In this document: positions 29,860 through 38,542 of the stretch, piece by piece
Layout: each line of letters begins with the position of its first letter
Numbering within the stretch: the first letter of the stretch is position 1
Source of the DNA: Tateyamaria omphalii
GTDB taxonomy: Bacteria > Pseudomonadota > Alphaproteobacteria > Rhodobacterales > Rhodobacteraceae
Assembly: GCF_001969365.1 (NCBI RefSeq)
Contig: NZ_CP019312.1
Span: 434,001 to 498,000 of the forward strand
DNA length: 64,000 nt
Reading direction: 5' to 3'
Notes under the pieces: model-generated
The model's input: the letters and a program-made list of their open reading frames with translations, nothing else
Database searches by the model: none
Told to the model about the DNA's origin: nothing
Translations under genes and position numbers: made by a program

Positions 29860-30748
29860 TCAACGCCGTCGCAACCAGCACTGATGTCGCGGCGACCCGC
29901 TTTGCCCGGCCGTACATATTCGCAAAGATATAGCCATTCACGCCCGGTGCCATCGCAGCCGTGAGGACAGTGGTTTTGTGCGTGTCGGGTGGTACGGCAA
30001 GCGCGTTGCCCAGCACGAAAGTGATCGCCGGATGCAACAGAAGCGAGATGCCGCAGACCATCGCGATCACCCGCGCGTCCCCCTCGGGGCGATACCGGAT
30101 CAGAACGCCGCCCAAGGCAAAAAGAGCCGTCGGCAGTGCGGCACGGATCACCAGATCCAGCCCGTCCTGCAGGACACCCGGGATGACAACGCCGCTGAGG
30201 TTCACGACAAAACCTGCCATGATGGCCAGAACCAGCACGTTGCGAAACATGGCGCTTGCAACGCCCTTGGCCATGGTGAGCGGGCTTTGGCCGCGGTTGC
30301 GCGCAATCTCCATCGCCGTGATGCCCAGCCCGTAGCAGAAGGGTGAATGGAACGCGATGATAGTGAACGCACCAGACAGCGCCTCGGGGCCGTAGGCACG
30401 CTCGTTGATCGCCAGACCCAGCAGGACAGAGTTCGAAAACAGGCAGCAAAAGCCGATCGCGATACTGTCCTCGATGTTGCGTTTGAACATGTAGTAGGCG
30501 CCCGCAGTTCCAACGGCAAAACCCGCAGCCGCGCCGACGTAAAAGCTGGTCAGCAAGCGCAGGTCCAGGCTCGTGGACAGGTCCAGATTTGCGATGGCTG
30601 AGAACAAGAGGCAGGGGATCGCGAAGTTTTGGGCAAACTTCATCAAACCGTCTATGCCCTGTTCGGTGAAGAAGCCGCGCCAGACAGCGACATACCCGAA
30701 CCCGATGACCAGAAAGACGGGCAGGATGACGTCGAGGAGCGCTTGCAT
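29819..30748 (-). CDS. AEC family transporter (auxin efflux carrier-like)
   Basis: The 309-residue protein has about ten hydrophobic segments in two halves: VILPVFLVIGFGYVAVWRGFF at the start and AMAPGVNGYIFANMYG near the end, both typical of AEC/MdcF permeases for organic acids. Substrate unknown. It is convergent with the BrkB-like gene and upstream of the MBL hydrolase cluster, separated by a repeat element. Confidence 0.87.
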   Translation of the reverse strand: MQALLDVILPVFLVIGFGYVAVWRGFFTEQGIDGLMKFAQNFAIPCLLFSAIANLDLSTSLDLRLLTSFYVGAAAGFAVGTAGAYYMFKRNIEDSIAIGFCCLFSNSVLLGLAINERAYGPEALSGAFTIIAFHSPFCYGLGITAMEIARNRGQSPLTMAKGVASAMFRNVLVLAIMAGFVVNLSGVVIPGVLQDGLDLVIRAALPTALFALGGVLIRYRPEGDARVIAMVCGISLLLHPAITFVLGNALAVPPDTHKTTVLTAAMAPGVNGYIFANMYGRAKRVAATSVLVATALTIVTAWMWLVVLG

Positions 30749-30777
30749 GATCAGGCCTTTGCGGCGGGGTCAGAGGG

Positions 30778-30813
30778 CAGGAGCCTCCGGCGGGGATTTT
30801 CTGAAACAGAGAC
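30778..30813 (+). repeat. intergenic repeat copy C
   Basis: GGAGCCTCCGGCGGGGATTT then TCTGAAACAGAGA closely matches the copy at 4789-4821. It lies between two minus-strand genes yet reads on the plus strand. The left arm of the hairpin is lost. Confidence 0.6.
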
Positions 30814-30815
30814 GG

Positions 30816-31619
30816 TCAGGACACCGGGCGCGTCACCGTCATGCCGTCATACGCAGGTTCGACGTGGCTGGGGGTTTCGGCCAGCACGGTGTCGTAGTCG
30901 AGGTCAATGTGCATGTTTGTGAGAATGGCATGTTGTGGCTTGACCCGCTCGATCCATTGGAGCGTTTTGTCCAGGTGGCTGTGGGTCGGGTGCGGGTCGC
31001 GGCGCAGCGCATCGACGATCCAGATGTCGAGGTTGTCGAGGTGGCTCCACGCCGCATCCGGGATAGTGGCCACGTCAGGCAGATACGCCACATCGCCGAT
31101 GCGGAAACCAAGCGCGTCGATGCTGCCGTGGTTGACCTCGAATGGGGTGAAGGTGATGGGGCCGCCGGGGCCGTCGATCACCGTATCTCCGTCGATTGTA
31201 TTCAGTTCCAGGATCGGCGGGTAGGGCGAGCCCTTGGGTTGAACAAAGGCATATCCGAAGCGACTGATCAGGTCGTCTTGCGTGTCCCCATCCGCCCAGA
31301 CTTGCAGCCGTTCGCGCATGTTGAAGACGATCATGCGCAGGTCGTCTATCCCGTGCACATGATCGGCATGAGCATGGGTATAGATGACGCCGTCAAGGCG
31401 CCCGGTTCCGGTGCTGAGAAGCTGGTTGCGTAGGTCGGGCGATGTGTCGACCAGCACCGTGGTCGTGCCGGCATCGCCCGTGCGCTCGACCAGCATGGAA
31501 CAGCGCTGGCGCCGGTTCTTCGGGTTGTTCGGATCGCAATCCCCCCAATGGCCGCCCAGCCGCGGCACGCCACCGGACGAGCCGCAGCCCAGGATTGTGA
31601 ACGTCAGCGTATCTGTCAT
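30816..31619 (-). CDS. MBL-fold metallo-hydrolase (PhnP-like)
   Basis: The 267-residue protein has LGCGSSGGVPRLGGHWGDCD at the start and the zinc motif THAHADHVHGIDDLR, then PFEVNHG and the terminal ILTNMHIDLDY. This places it in the PhnP-like phosphodiesterase group of the metallo-beta-lactamase fold. Its start overlaps the tatD stop by 4 bp. A role with TatD in nucleotide or phosphodiester turnover is plausible but unproven. Confidence 0.88.
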   Translation of the reverse strand: MTDTLTFTILGCGSSGGVPRLGGHWGDCDPNNPKNRRQRCSMLVERTGDAGTTTVLVDTSPDLRNQLLSTGTGRLDGVIYTHAHADHVHGIDDLRMIVFNMRERLQVWADGDTQDDLISRFGYAFVQPKGSPYPPILELNTIDGDTVIDGPGGPITFTPFEVNHGSIDALGFRIGDVAYLPDVATIPDAAWSHLDNLDIWIVDALRRDPHPTHSHLDKTLQWIERVKPQHAILTNMHIDLDYDTVLAETPSHVEPAYDGMTVTRPVS

Positions 31620-32416
31620 GCGGCGACCGTGTAGGCCGCTGCCTTGGCAAACAGGCGGTCGAAATTCTTTTGCGTGTGCGCCGCGAACGTGGCGTAGTCG
31701 ACGCCCATCGTCTCGGCCCCCTTGCGCGCCGTGTGTGCGGTAAAGGCGGGTTCGTTGCGCTTGCCCCGATGAGGCGGCGGCGCAAGGTAGGGTGCGTCGG
31801 TTTCCACCAGGATGCGATCCATAGGTGCGGCGGCGAAGATGTCGCGCAGCTCCTGGCTTTTGGGGAACGCCGCGATGCCGGACATCGACAGGTAGAACCC
31901 AATGTCAAGCGCGGCCCGCGCCAGATCCCGCGATGAGGAGAAACAGTGCATCACGCAGGTGTAGGCGCCCTGTTTGTACTCGTCTGTCAGGATGCTGGCC
32001 ATGTCATCGTCGGCGGCTCGCGCATGGATGATAAGTGGCAGGCCGGTCTCTCGGGCTGCCGCTATATGGACGCGCAGCGACTGTTTCTGGATTTCGGCGC
32101 TGTCGGACGTGTAGTGATAGTCCAACCCGGTTTCCCCAATGCCCACAAATTTCGGGTGCCGGGCGAGGGCGATCAGCTCGTCCGTGGTGGCGAGCGGTTC
32201 GTCCGCCGCGCTCATCGGATGTGTTCCGGCGGCGTAAAAGACCGGTGCGTGCGCCTCGGCAATGGCGCGAACCTGAGGTTCCAGCCGCAGCTTTGTACAG
32301 ATCGTGACCATGCGCGTCACACCCGCGTCGGCCGCGCGTTTGACAATGACGGGAAGCTGGCCCTCGAAATCCGGAAAGTCGAGGTGGCAGTGGCTGTCGG
32401 TTATTTCTGGGGTCAT
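31616..32416 (-). CDS. tatD: TatD family metal-dependent hydrolase
   Basis: The 266-residue TIM-barrel protein has SHCHLDFPDFEG with the first metal histidines, GIGETGLDYHY, PLIIHARAADDD, YTCVMHCFSSS and LVETDAPYLAPPPHRGKRNEP. TatD-family enzymes are 3'-5' DNases active on damaged DNA. It overlaps holB and the MBL gene by 4 bp each, so all three are cotranslated. Confidence 0.94.
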   Translation of the reverse strand: MTPEITDSHCHLDFPDFEGQLPVIVKRAADAGVTRMVTICTKLRLEPQVRAIAEAHAPVFYAAGTHPMSAADEPLATTDELIALARHPKFVGIGETGLDYHYTSDSAEIQKQSLRVHIAAARETGLPLIIHARAADDDMASILTDEYKQGAYTCVMHCFSSSRDLARAALDIGFYLSMSGIAAFPKSQELRDIFAAAPMDRILVETDAPYLAPPPHRGKRNEPAFTAHTARKGAETMGVDYATFAAHTQKNFDRLFAKAAAYTVAA

Positions 32417-33531
32417 CGGGCGGGGGCCGTCTCGGAGAGCTTGAACAGCGTATCTAGGACGAGTGCGGCAGGGTCAAGGTTGACCGCCCTGCCGTGGCGG
32501 GCGCGGGCCAGTGCCGTTTGCGCCGTGTGTGCCCAGGCGCGGGCCTGCGCCGCATGTGGGGCAAGGCGCATCAGGATGGCCGCTTCGTCCGGTGCGGCCT
32601 CGACGGCTGGCGGGTGACCCAACGCACCTGTGCGCGCAAGGCGCGACAGCGCGACGTCGATCAGGGTGTACAGCAAGTCCAGCTTTTCCTCCGCACCGCG
32701 TCCCGCGGCGGCTTCGGCCAAGGCAAGGGCACGACCCCGATCAAGGTTCGGCAGAGTGCCCAGAAGGTGGACCACCTCGCGGTAGATCTGCAGCCCGCCC
32801 AGCAGCGACAGGCGCAATGCATCGCCAACCGATCCGGCACTGAGCTCGGCGAGGGCGGTCGCGTCTGGGCCCGGATCCACACCTGCCTGTGCCATGGCCT
32901 GTTCCATCTGCGATGGGTCCAGCGTACCAAGCCGCAGGGTCCTGCACCGTGAACGGATCGTCGGCAACAGACGGCTTGGCTGATGGCAGATTAATAGCAG
33001 TGTGGTGCGCGCAGGCGGTTCTTCGAGCATTTTCAGAAGTGCATTGGCCGCATTCACGTTCATGTCGTCAGCCGCGTCGATGATCACGACCCTGCGCCCG
33101 CCATCCGTGGCGCTCAGTTGAAAAAAGGACCCCAACGCGCGGATGTCGTCGATGGTGATTTGATCCCGCAGGCGTTTGGTCTTTTCATTTTCGGTGCGGT
33201 GTACGGATTTGAGGCCCGGATCCGCACCAGCCGCGATCCGCCGGGCCACGGGGTGCTCTGGTGAAACATCAAGCGTGTTGGGCACCGGCGCGCCGAACAT
33301 GTCATCCGGGTCCGGATCGGGGGTGGACAGCAGAAAACGCGCGATGCGCCATGCGAGCGTCGCCTTGCCCACCCCTCGCGGGCCCGTGAGCAGCCATGCG
33401 TGATGCAAGCGCCTGGAATTGAACGCATCGAGAAACGCGTTTTGTGCGACGTCCTGGCCAATGAGTTCAAGCGTCTCGCGCGGGTGTGGCGCACCGGGAA
33501 TGCGTGTCGGGTCTGGGGTGTCTTCGGCCAT
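32413..33531 (-). CDS. holB: DNA polymerase III subunit delta' HolB
   Basis: Clamp-loader subunit of 372 residues. Features: RETLELIGQDVAQNAFLDAF, SRRLHHAWLLTGPRGVGKATLAWRIARFLL (P-loop), then ALGSFFQLSATDGGRRVVIIDAADDMNVNAANALLKMLEEPP and ICHQPSRLLPTIRSRC. No zinc-binding cysteines are visible in the usual place, common in alphaproteobacterial HolB. Next to tmk, separated by a repeat element. Confidence 0.95.
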   Translation of the reverse strand: MAEDTPDPTRIPGAPHPRETLELIGQDVAQNAFLDAFNSRRLHHAWLLTGPRGVGKATLAWRIARFLLSTPDPDPDDMFGAPVPNTLDVSPEHPVARRIAAGADPGLKSVHRTENEKTKRLRDQITIDDIRALGSFFQLSATDGGRRVVIIDAADDMNVNAANALLKMLEEPPARTTLLLICHQPSRLLPTIRSRCRTLRLGTLDPSQMEQAMAQAGVDPGPDATALAELSAGSVGDALRLSLLGGLQIYREVVHLLGTLPNLDRGRALALAEAAAGRGAEEKLDLLYTLIDVALSRLARTGALGHPPAVEAAPDEAAILMRLAPHAAQARAWAHTAQTALARARHGRAVNLDPAALVLDTLFKLSETAPAR

Positions 33532-33554
33532 AGGGTGTGACCTAGCATTGGACG

Positions 33555-33623
33555 TGGGAGGGCGGCCAGCCCCCCGGGCGCATGCGCGCCTCGACCGGAG
33601 GTATTTTCAGCCAGAAGAAGACA
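33555..33623 (+). repeat. intergenic repeat copy D, diverged
   Basis: A GC-rich palindromic stretch (GGGCGCATGCGCGCC around 33576-33590) is followed by CCGGAGGTATTTTCAGCCAG and AAGAAG. The core resembles copies A-C and is again on the plus strand between minus-strand genes. Confidence 0.45.
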
Positions 33624-34242
33624 AATATGCGGCGGTTGCCGCCTGCACGTCCTGAGCGACGGCGTCAATGTCCTGCGCGCCGTTGATCGTGCGGAAGCGG
33701 TCAGAGAATTCCTTGGCCAGGCCAAGGAAACCCGCGCGCATCTTTTCCTGCAGATCGGTGCCGAAATCTTCGAACCGTTCTTCCGTGCCCTGGCGGCCCT
33801 TTGCACGGGCCAGACCTTGGCCCGGGTTCATGTCGATCAGGATCGTCAGGTCAGGTTCGCGCCCGATCATCAGATCGTGCAGCGTATCGACCTTGCCCCG
33901 CAGGTCCCCGCGGCTGAGCCCCTGATACATCCGGGTGCTGTCGGCAAAGCGGTCGCAGATCACGATTTTGCCCGCATCGACAGCTGGTTGGATCAGGCGC
34001 TCCATGTGGTCGCGCCGTGCCGCGGTGAAGAGCAGCAGTTCTGTTTCGGCAGACCATCGATCCGGGTCCCCTTGCAGGACCAGGGCGCGTATTTCCTCGG
34101 CGCCGGGGCTGCCACCCGGTTCGCGGGTCAGAATCACGTCATGTCCCAGGCTGCGCAGGTGTTCAGCCAGCCGCCGCGCTTGCGTGGATTTGCCGGATCC
34201 GTCGATGCCTTCGAACGTGATAAAGTGCCCTTTGGACGTCAC
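33607..34242 (-). CDS. tmk: thymidylate kinase Tmk
   Basis: Phosphorylates dTMP to dTDP. The 211-residue protein has P-loop FEGIDGSGKSTQARRLAEHL, the DR(F/Y) segment ICDRFADSTRMYQGLSRG, and REPGGSPGAEEIR. The ATG at 34242 overlaps the stop of the carboxypeptidase gene by 4 bp. Confidence 0.97.
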   Translation of the reverse strand: MTSKGHFITFEGIDGSGKSTQARRLAEHLRSLGHDVILTREPGGSPGAEEIRALVLQGDPDRWSAETELLLFTAARRDHMERLIQPAVDAGKIVICDRFADSTRMYQGLSRGDLRGKVDTLHDLMIGREPDLTILIDMNPGQGLARAKGRQGTEERFEDFGTDLQEKMRAGFLGLAKEFSDRFRTINGAQDIDAVAQDVQAATAAYLSSSG

Positions 34243-35405
34243 GCGCCACCTTCAGGAGCGGTTTCCTCGTTGAACCTTTCGATCAGGGACAGCGCGGCTG
34301 TCGAGATCTTGGCAAGGAAGCCGCCATGGGGAATGTCCGCTTCGGCCAACAGAGGCACACGTACTTCGGGCAGTCCTTCGGGTTGGATCACAAGTTCGCC
34401 CAGCGTCGTTCCTGCCGCGATGGGGGCCTGCACCGGGCCGGTGTAGACCACTTCGGCGTTCACCGTCTTTCCCGACAGGATGGGCAAAAGCACGGTGACG
34501 TCCTCTTGCGGCACCAGGCCCACTTCGGGCTCCGCCCCTTCCCACACACGGGCGGTGGCCACACGTGTGCCGCCCTCAACCACTGTGCGTTCGGCGAATT
34601 GGCGGAAGGCCCAGTTCACGATCGCTTCCGATTCCTGCGCCCGCGCTTCCACGGTGTCGATGCCCGAGATTACGAAAACCACGCGCCGGTCGCCTTGTTT
34701 GGCGGATCCGGTGAGACCATAGCCCGCCTCTTGCGTGTGCCCGGTTTTGAGCCCGTCCGCACCGATGCCGAGCGTCAGCAGCGGATTGCGGTTGAAGCGG
34801 TTAGAGCTTTCGGTCGCGTCAAAAAGAAACTCGGTTTCCGAGAACATCGGATAGTATTCGGGGTAATCCGTGATCAATCGCTGCGACAAAAGACCCAGAT
34901 CGCGCATCGACATCCGGTGCCCGGCGGCAGGCCAGCCGCTGGAATTGGCGAAGGTCGAATTGGTCATGCCCATTTCCTGCGCCCGTCGGGTCATCAGTCG
35001 GGCAAAGCCCGCCTCGGTTCCGTCGGGGCTGAGCGCTTCGGCGATGACCACGCAGGCGTCGTTGCCTGACAGGACGATGATGCCGCGGATCAGGTCCTCG
35101 ACCGTGACCCGCTCGCCTTGCTTCAGAAACAGCGTCGAGCCGCCGAAGCTGTTGGCATGCGCCGATACGACCAACTCGTCCGTCATGGAGAGCTGTCCGC
35201 GCTCGACAGCTTCGAACGCCATATACAGCGTCATCAGCTTCGACATGGACGCGGGCGGCAGCGGCTCGTCCGCGTTTTTGTTCAGCAGGACGGTGCCGGT
35301 GGTGTGGTCGATGACATAGGCCGCCGTCGCCCGCGTCTCGAACGCGGTGACGGGCAGGGCGGTACTTGCAATCAGCAATGCAGCGGCTGCGAGGGGGCGG
35401 ATCAC
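34239..35405 (-). CDS. D-alanyl-D-alanine carboxypeptidase (PBP5/6-like)
   Basis: The 388-residue periplasmic enzyme has a signal peptide (MIRPLAAAALLIASTALPVTA) and the three penicillin-binding motifs: SMSK (catalytic Ser), SGN in IIVLSGNDACVV, and KTG in DGLKTGHTQEAG. A C-terminal beta domain and amphipathic tail (ISTAALSLIERFNEE) anchor it to the membrane. It trims the terminal D-Ala of peptidoglycan pentapeptides. Downstream of the SPOR lipoprotein, 17 bp apart. Confidence 0.95.
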   Translation of the reverse strand: MIRPLAAAALLIASTALPVTAFETRATAAYVIDHTTGTVLLNKNADEPLPPASMSKLMTLYMAFEAVERGQLSMTDELVVSAHANSFGGSTLFLKQGERVTVEDLIRGIIVLSGNDACVVIAEALSPDGTEAGFARLMTRRAQEMGMTNSTFANSSGWPAAGHRMSMRDLGLLSQRLITDYPEYYPMFSETEFLFDATESSNRFNRNPLLTLGIGADGLKTGHTQEAGYGLTGSAKQGDRRVVFVISGIDTVEARAQESEAIVNWAFRQFAERTVVEGGTRVATARVWEGAEPEVGLVPQEDVTVLLPILSGKTVNAEVVYTGPVQAPIAAGTTLGELVIQPEGLPEVRVPLLAEADIPHGGFLAKISTAALSLIERFNEETAPEGGA

Positions 35406-35422
35406 GGGTGAGTTGCTCCTGA

Positions 35423-36319
35423 TCAGTTGGTGACGGCGTATGCGTCAGTGAACCCTTCGCCCTTGATGGTCTCCAGCAGCTGGCTGCGCTCGGATGCGGT
35501 GCCCGCAGGGCCGACAACGACGCGCCAGAACGGTTTGCCGTCGCGTTCAAAGGATTTCACGGTTGGAATGACCCCGGCGCCGCGCATCTGCTTGGCGGTG
35601 CGCTCGGCGTTGGCCTCGACCGAGAAGATGCCGATCTGGATGAACGGCCTGTCGAGGGTGGATGCCGGTGGCGCCGCGGTTGCGGCGGCAGGGGTGGGCT
35701 CGATGGTCGCGGCGGGCTGAATGCCCTGAGCCGCTGGTGTTGGTGCGTCAAGCGCCGCAGCGGCGCTCTCGATGGGATCAAGCGTCGTGGTCGCAACTTC
35801 CGCAGGGGCGGCGACGGATTCGGCGTCCACAGGCGCTGCTTCGGGCTCAACCGCCACTTCTTCCTTGCGCAGCGCCGTCACGTTCAGCTGCGCCGGTGCG
35901 CCCGCCAACATGCCCAAAGCCTCGGCCGCGTCCGAACTGATCTGAATGCGCGGGCCGGGAATGTCCCGCTCGCGGCGGAACAGCGCGCCCACAACGAACT
36001 GGTCGTTTTCGGTGTTGCGGATGATCACACGCTCGGGGTCCGTGACATCCGGGTGCGCCACCCACACGCCGCCAAGCGACGGGCGACCGTCCCACAGACC
36101 CGCTTCGGTGGCCGAAAACACGCCGGGCGCTTCGACTTCACGCTCGACCGTCTTGACGGGTGCGCCCGGTTTTGGCGTGTCTTCAACGGATGTGTTCGAG
36201 CGTTTGAACGCGTCCATGGCGACAAACTGGCCGCTTTCGTTGCATCCGGCCAACAGGCCAAGAGCGAAAAGTGCGGCAGTGCCGCTGCGAAATGTGGAAC
36301 GGGATGGAAGTCTGCTCAT
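35423..36319 (-). CDS. SPOR-domain lipoprotein
   Basis: The 298-residue protein starts MSRLPSRSTFRSG with lipobox LLAGC (Cys26), so it is lipid-anchored. The middle has a domain with LGGVWVAHPDVTDPERVIIRN, then a Pro/Ala-rich linker of ~80 residues, and the C-terminal ~75 residues form a SPOR domain (IQIGIFSVEANAERTAKQMRGAGV... VGPAGTASERSQLL) that binds denuded septal glycan. RlpA-like or a dedicated partner of the downstream carboxypeptidase. The start was set at 36319 because the frame upstream has no homology. Confidence 0.88.
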   Translation of the reverse strand: MSRLPSRSTFRSGTAALFALGLLAGCNESGQFVAMDAFKRSNTSVEDTPKPGAPVKTVEREVEAPGVFSATEAGLWDGRPSLGGVWVAHPDVTDPERVIIRNTENDQFVVGALFRRERDIPGPRIQISSDAAEALGMLAGAPAQLNVTALRKEEVAVEPEAAPVDAESVAAPAEVATTTLDPIESAAAALDAPTPAAQGIQPAATIEPTPAAATAAPPASTLDRPFIQIGIFSVEANAERTAKQMRGAGVIPTVKSFERDGKPFWRVVVGPAGTASERSQLLETIKGEGFTDAYAVTN

Positions 36320-36535
36320 GGACCAAGTCCTTGCCTGCTGTTGCCTGTGCGCCCTGTTTTGGGCTGTTTTGGTGCCGCGTCCGACACGGAATGCCGCCCC
36401 GCTTATGCAGGGTTCTGGCCCGATGATAGCGTGAACGACACGTTCTGAAAAGCAGGCGATTCGCGGATCGGCAAATTTCCACGGCGCTGTAGGCATTTGC
36501 AGAATCGCATTTGCAGCCCTAAAGCACGTCGCACC

Positions 36536-36625
36536 GGAGGTTTGGCAGAGTGGTCGAATGCGGCGGTCTTGAAAACCGTTGGGCGTGAGAGCGTCCCGTG
36601 GGTTCGAATCCCACAGCCTCCGCCA
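36536..36625 (+). tRNA. tRNA-Ser (UGA)
   Basis: Acceptor GGAGGTT/AGCCTCC with one G-U pair, anticodon stem-loop GCGGT-CTTGAAA-ACCGT (anticodon TGA), a long class II variable arm, T-arm GTGGGTTCGAATCCCAC and encoded GCCA end. Confidence 0.96.
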
Positions 36626-37613
36626 AAAACAATATATCCTATAGCAACGTCAACGCGTCAGATGCCGGTTGGGTCGTATGACTGACCTCATACCTGCCCA
36701 TTGGCAACGAATGCATCTGAACACACGTCGCCACAGATATGCACGCGGTCGCACGGGATTTACTGTGATTGACGGTTGCAAGGATTAGACGGTGTCGATC
36801 ACCCGAACCACGCGCAAAATATCGCATGAACGTCTATCCCGATGCGGCAGACAAACCGCACTGTTGCCAGGCGTTCACCGGTCCAAATGAAGACACCCGG
36901 CATCGAAGTTGGCAGGCTTGCCGTATGCCATCTGCGCGTCATTCAGCCAGAAAAGGGCAAACATGTTCACCGCCCGTTTTCGACCCGTGAAGCACCCCAC
37001 ATGGAGGAAATCAATGGGTCCTGAGGCAGGAAGACTGAGAAACAGAGGACCATGTTCAGGCATATTGCAGGACCGGCCAGCAGATGGAAAGGGTCACGCC
37101 CGTTGCTTCTCGAACCTGATATGTGGATCGGCAAGGTCGACACCAATGCCTTGGGAGCGATGAGGGAGACGCAAACGGAAGTCCATCGGGGCTCGCGGCA
37201 ACGAGTTATCGGGCCGCCATAAAAAGCCGGGCGTACGTCAGCAATCGCGGCTTCGTCTCCAAAACCGAACAGACCGTTGCAATGTAGCGGGGTCCATGTA
37301 CGTCCGCGCAGGGCACTCATTTGGACGCATATTGCAAGGCTTTGCTTCCCCCTACCTGACACTCACGGTTCATGCAGCCTTTCTGTGCGCCAGAGGGCTC
37401 TGACACAGGATTGGGTTGACCTCGGCCAACTTGCCTTCGGTGGCGGTCTTGATGTCTCATTCTCGTTTGGGTTTTCAGCTTGCGATGAGCACCCTGCCAG
37501 ATATCGCAAGGTTGGTTCACAGCCGTGACCTGTAACATACCTGTCGCAAACATGACTTCTTCCGATATCCAAAAGAGGCATAAGTGTCAGCCAAACATCA
37601 TCTGTGAGTTTTG
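36626..37613. other. ~1 kb gene-poor stretch after tRNA-Ser
   Basis: Only short frames without homology or ribosome sites are present. No duplicate of the tRNA-Ser 3' end was found. The stretch ends at the OxyR-like LysR gene. It could be a decayed island edge; no definite feature is visible. Confidence 0.5.
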
Positions 37614-38534
37614 ATGAATCTAAGAGATCTGGAATATGTCGCCGCTATCGCGAGACTCGGCAGTTTCAGCGGAGCCGCTGAGGCCTGTCATGTGTCGCAG
37701 CCCGCATTGTCCAACCAAATCCGGAAGCTTGAAAAAGAGCTGGGCGTGGACCTGTTTATCCGTGCGAGCGGTGAAACGCGGCTCACCGCATTTGGCGCAA
37801 GGGTTGTCGGTATCGCTGATGAGATGCTTGTGGGCGCGCAGCGCATAAAGGATGCCGCGACCGAGTTTCGCGAGCCGGAAGCCGTGCCATTCCTGATTGG
37901 CCTGACACCGACACTTGCGCCTTACCTGTCCCAGTACTTCTCGCAATTGTTCAGTGAATTGTTCCCTAGAATGCGGGTGACGATGATCGAGGATTTGCCG
38001 CAAAATATGCTGAAACGCGTCGAGGATCACACACTTGACGTAGCCCTTGTTGCTGAACTTAATCACAATCCGACGTTGGATTTTACATCAATCTGGTCCG
38101 AACCGCTGTTTTTGGCGATGCGCCGTGGGCACCCGCTGGAAACCCTGTCCTCTATCTGTCCCGAGGAGGTGCCGATGCACGACTTTATCCGGTTGCCCCA
38201 TTCCTTTGGCTATGAATTGGAAAACCGATTGCCCCGGCCGGATCGCCACGCCCGGGCAGCAAAACGGTTCGATCTGACGGCTTTGCGGTTCGAGACGATC
38301 TGTCGGCATATATGTCATACAGACGATTGCACAATTGTTTCGGGTTTGGCCGCCGAGCAGTTTCGGGCTGATGGCTGGCCTTTGTCATTCGTCCCGTTCG
38401 AGGCGCCCGGCAACATGAGGAACCTTGGCGCCGCGTCTCGTCTGAACTGCCCGCGAAAACCGCTGCTGGCCAAGATCGGGGCCTATATCCAGCGCAATCC
38501 GCCCAAAGGGGTCACGCCCACCTTCGGGGCGTGA
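37614..38534 (+). CDS. LysR-family regulator, OxyR-like
   Basis: The 306-residue protein has the N-terminal winged helix MNLRDLEYVAAIARLGSFSGAAEACHVSQPALSNQIRKLEKELGV, very like OxyR, then a periplasmic-binding-type effector domain. In OxyR the redox cysteines lie in a block HCLRD...C; the aligned region here is DFIRLPHSFGYELENRL without cysteines, so peroxide sensing by that disulfide is unlikely. Other cysteines lie in TICRHICHTDDC. It ends 8 bp from the convergent HlyD gene. Targets unknown. Confidence 0.85.
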   Translation: MNLRDLEYVAAIARLGSFSGAAEACHVSQPALSNQIRKLEKELGVDLFIRASGETRLTAFGARVVGIADEMLVGAQRIKDAATEFREPEAVPFLIGLTPTLAPYLSQYFSQLFSELFPRMRVTMIEDLPQNMLKRVEDHTLDVALVAELNHNPTLDFTSIWSEPLFLAMRRGHPLETLSSICPEEVPMHDFIRLPHSFGYELENRLPRPDRHARAAKRFDLTALRFETICRHICHTDDCTIVSGLAAEQFRADGWPLSFVPFEAPGNMRNLGAASRLNCPRKPLLAKIGAYIQRNPPKGVTPTFGA

Positions 38535-38542
38535 CCTGTCCA

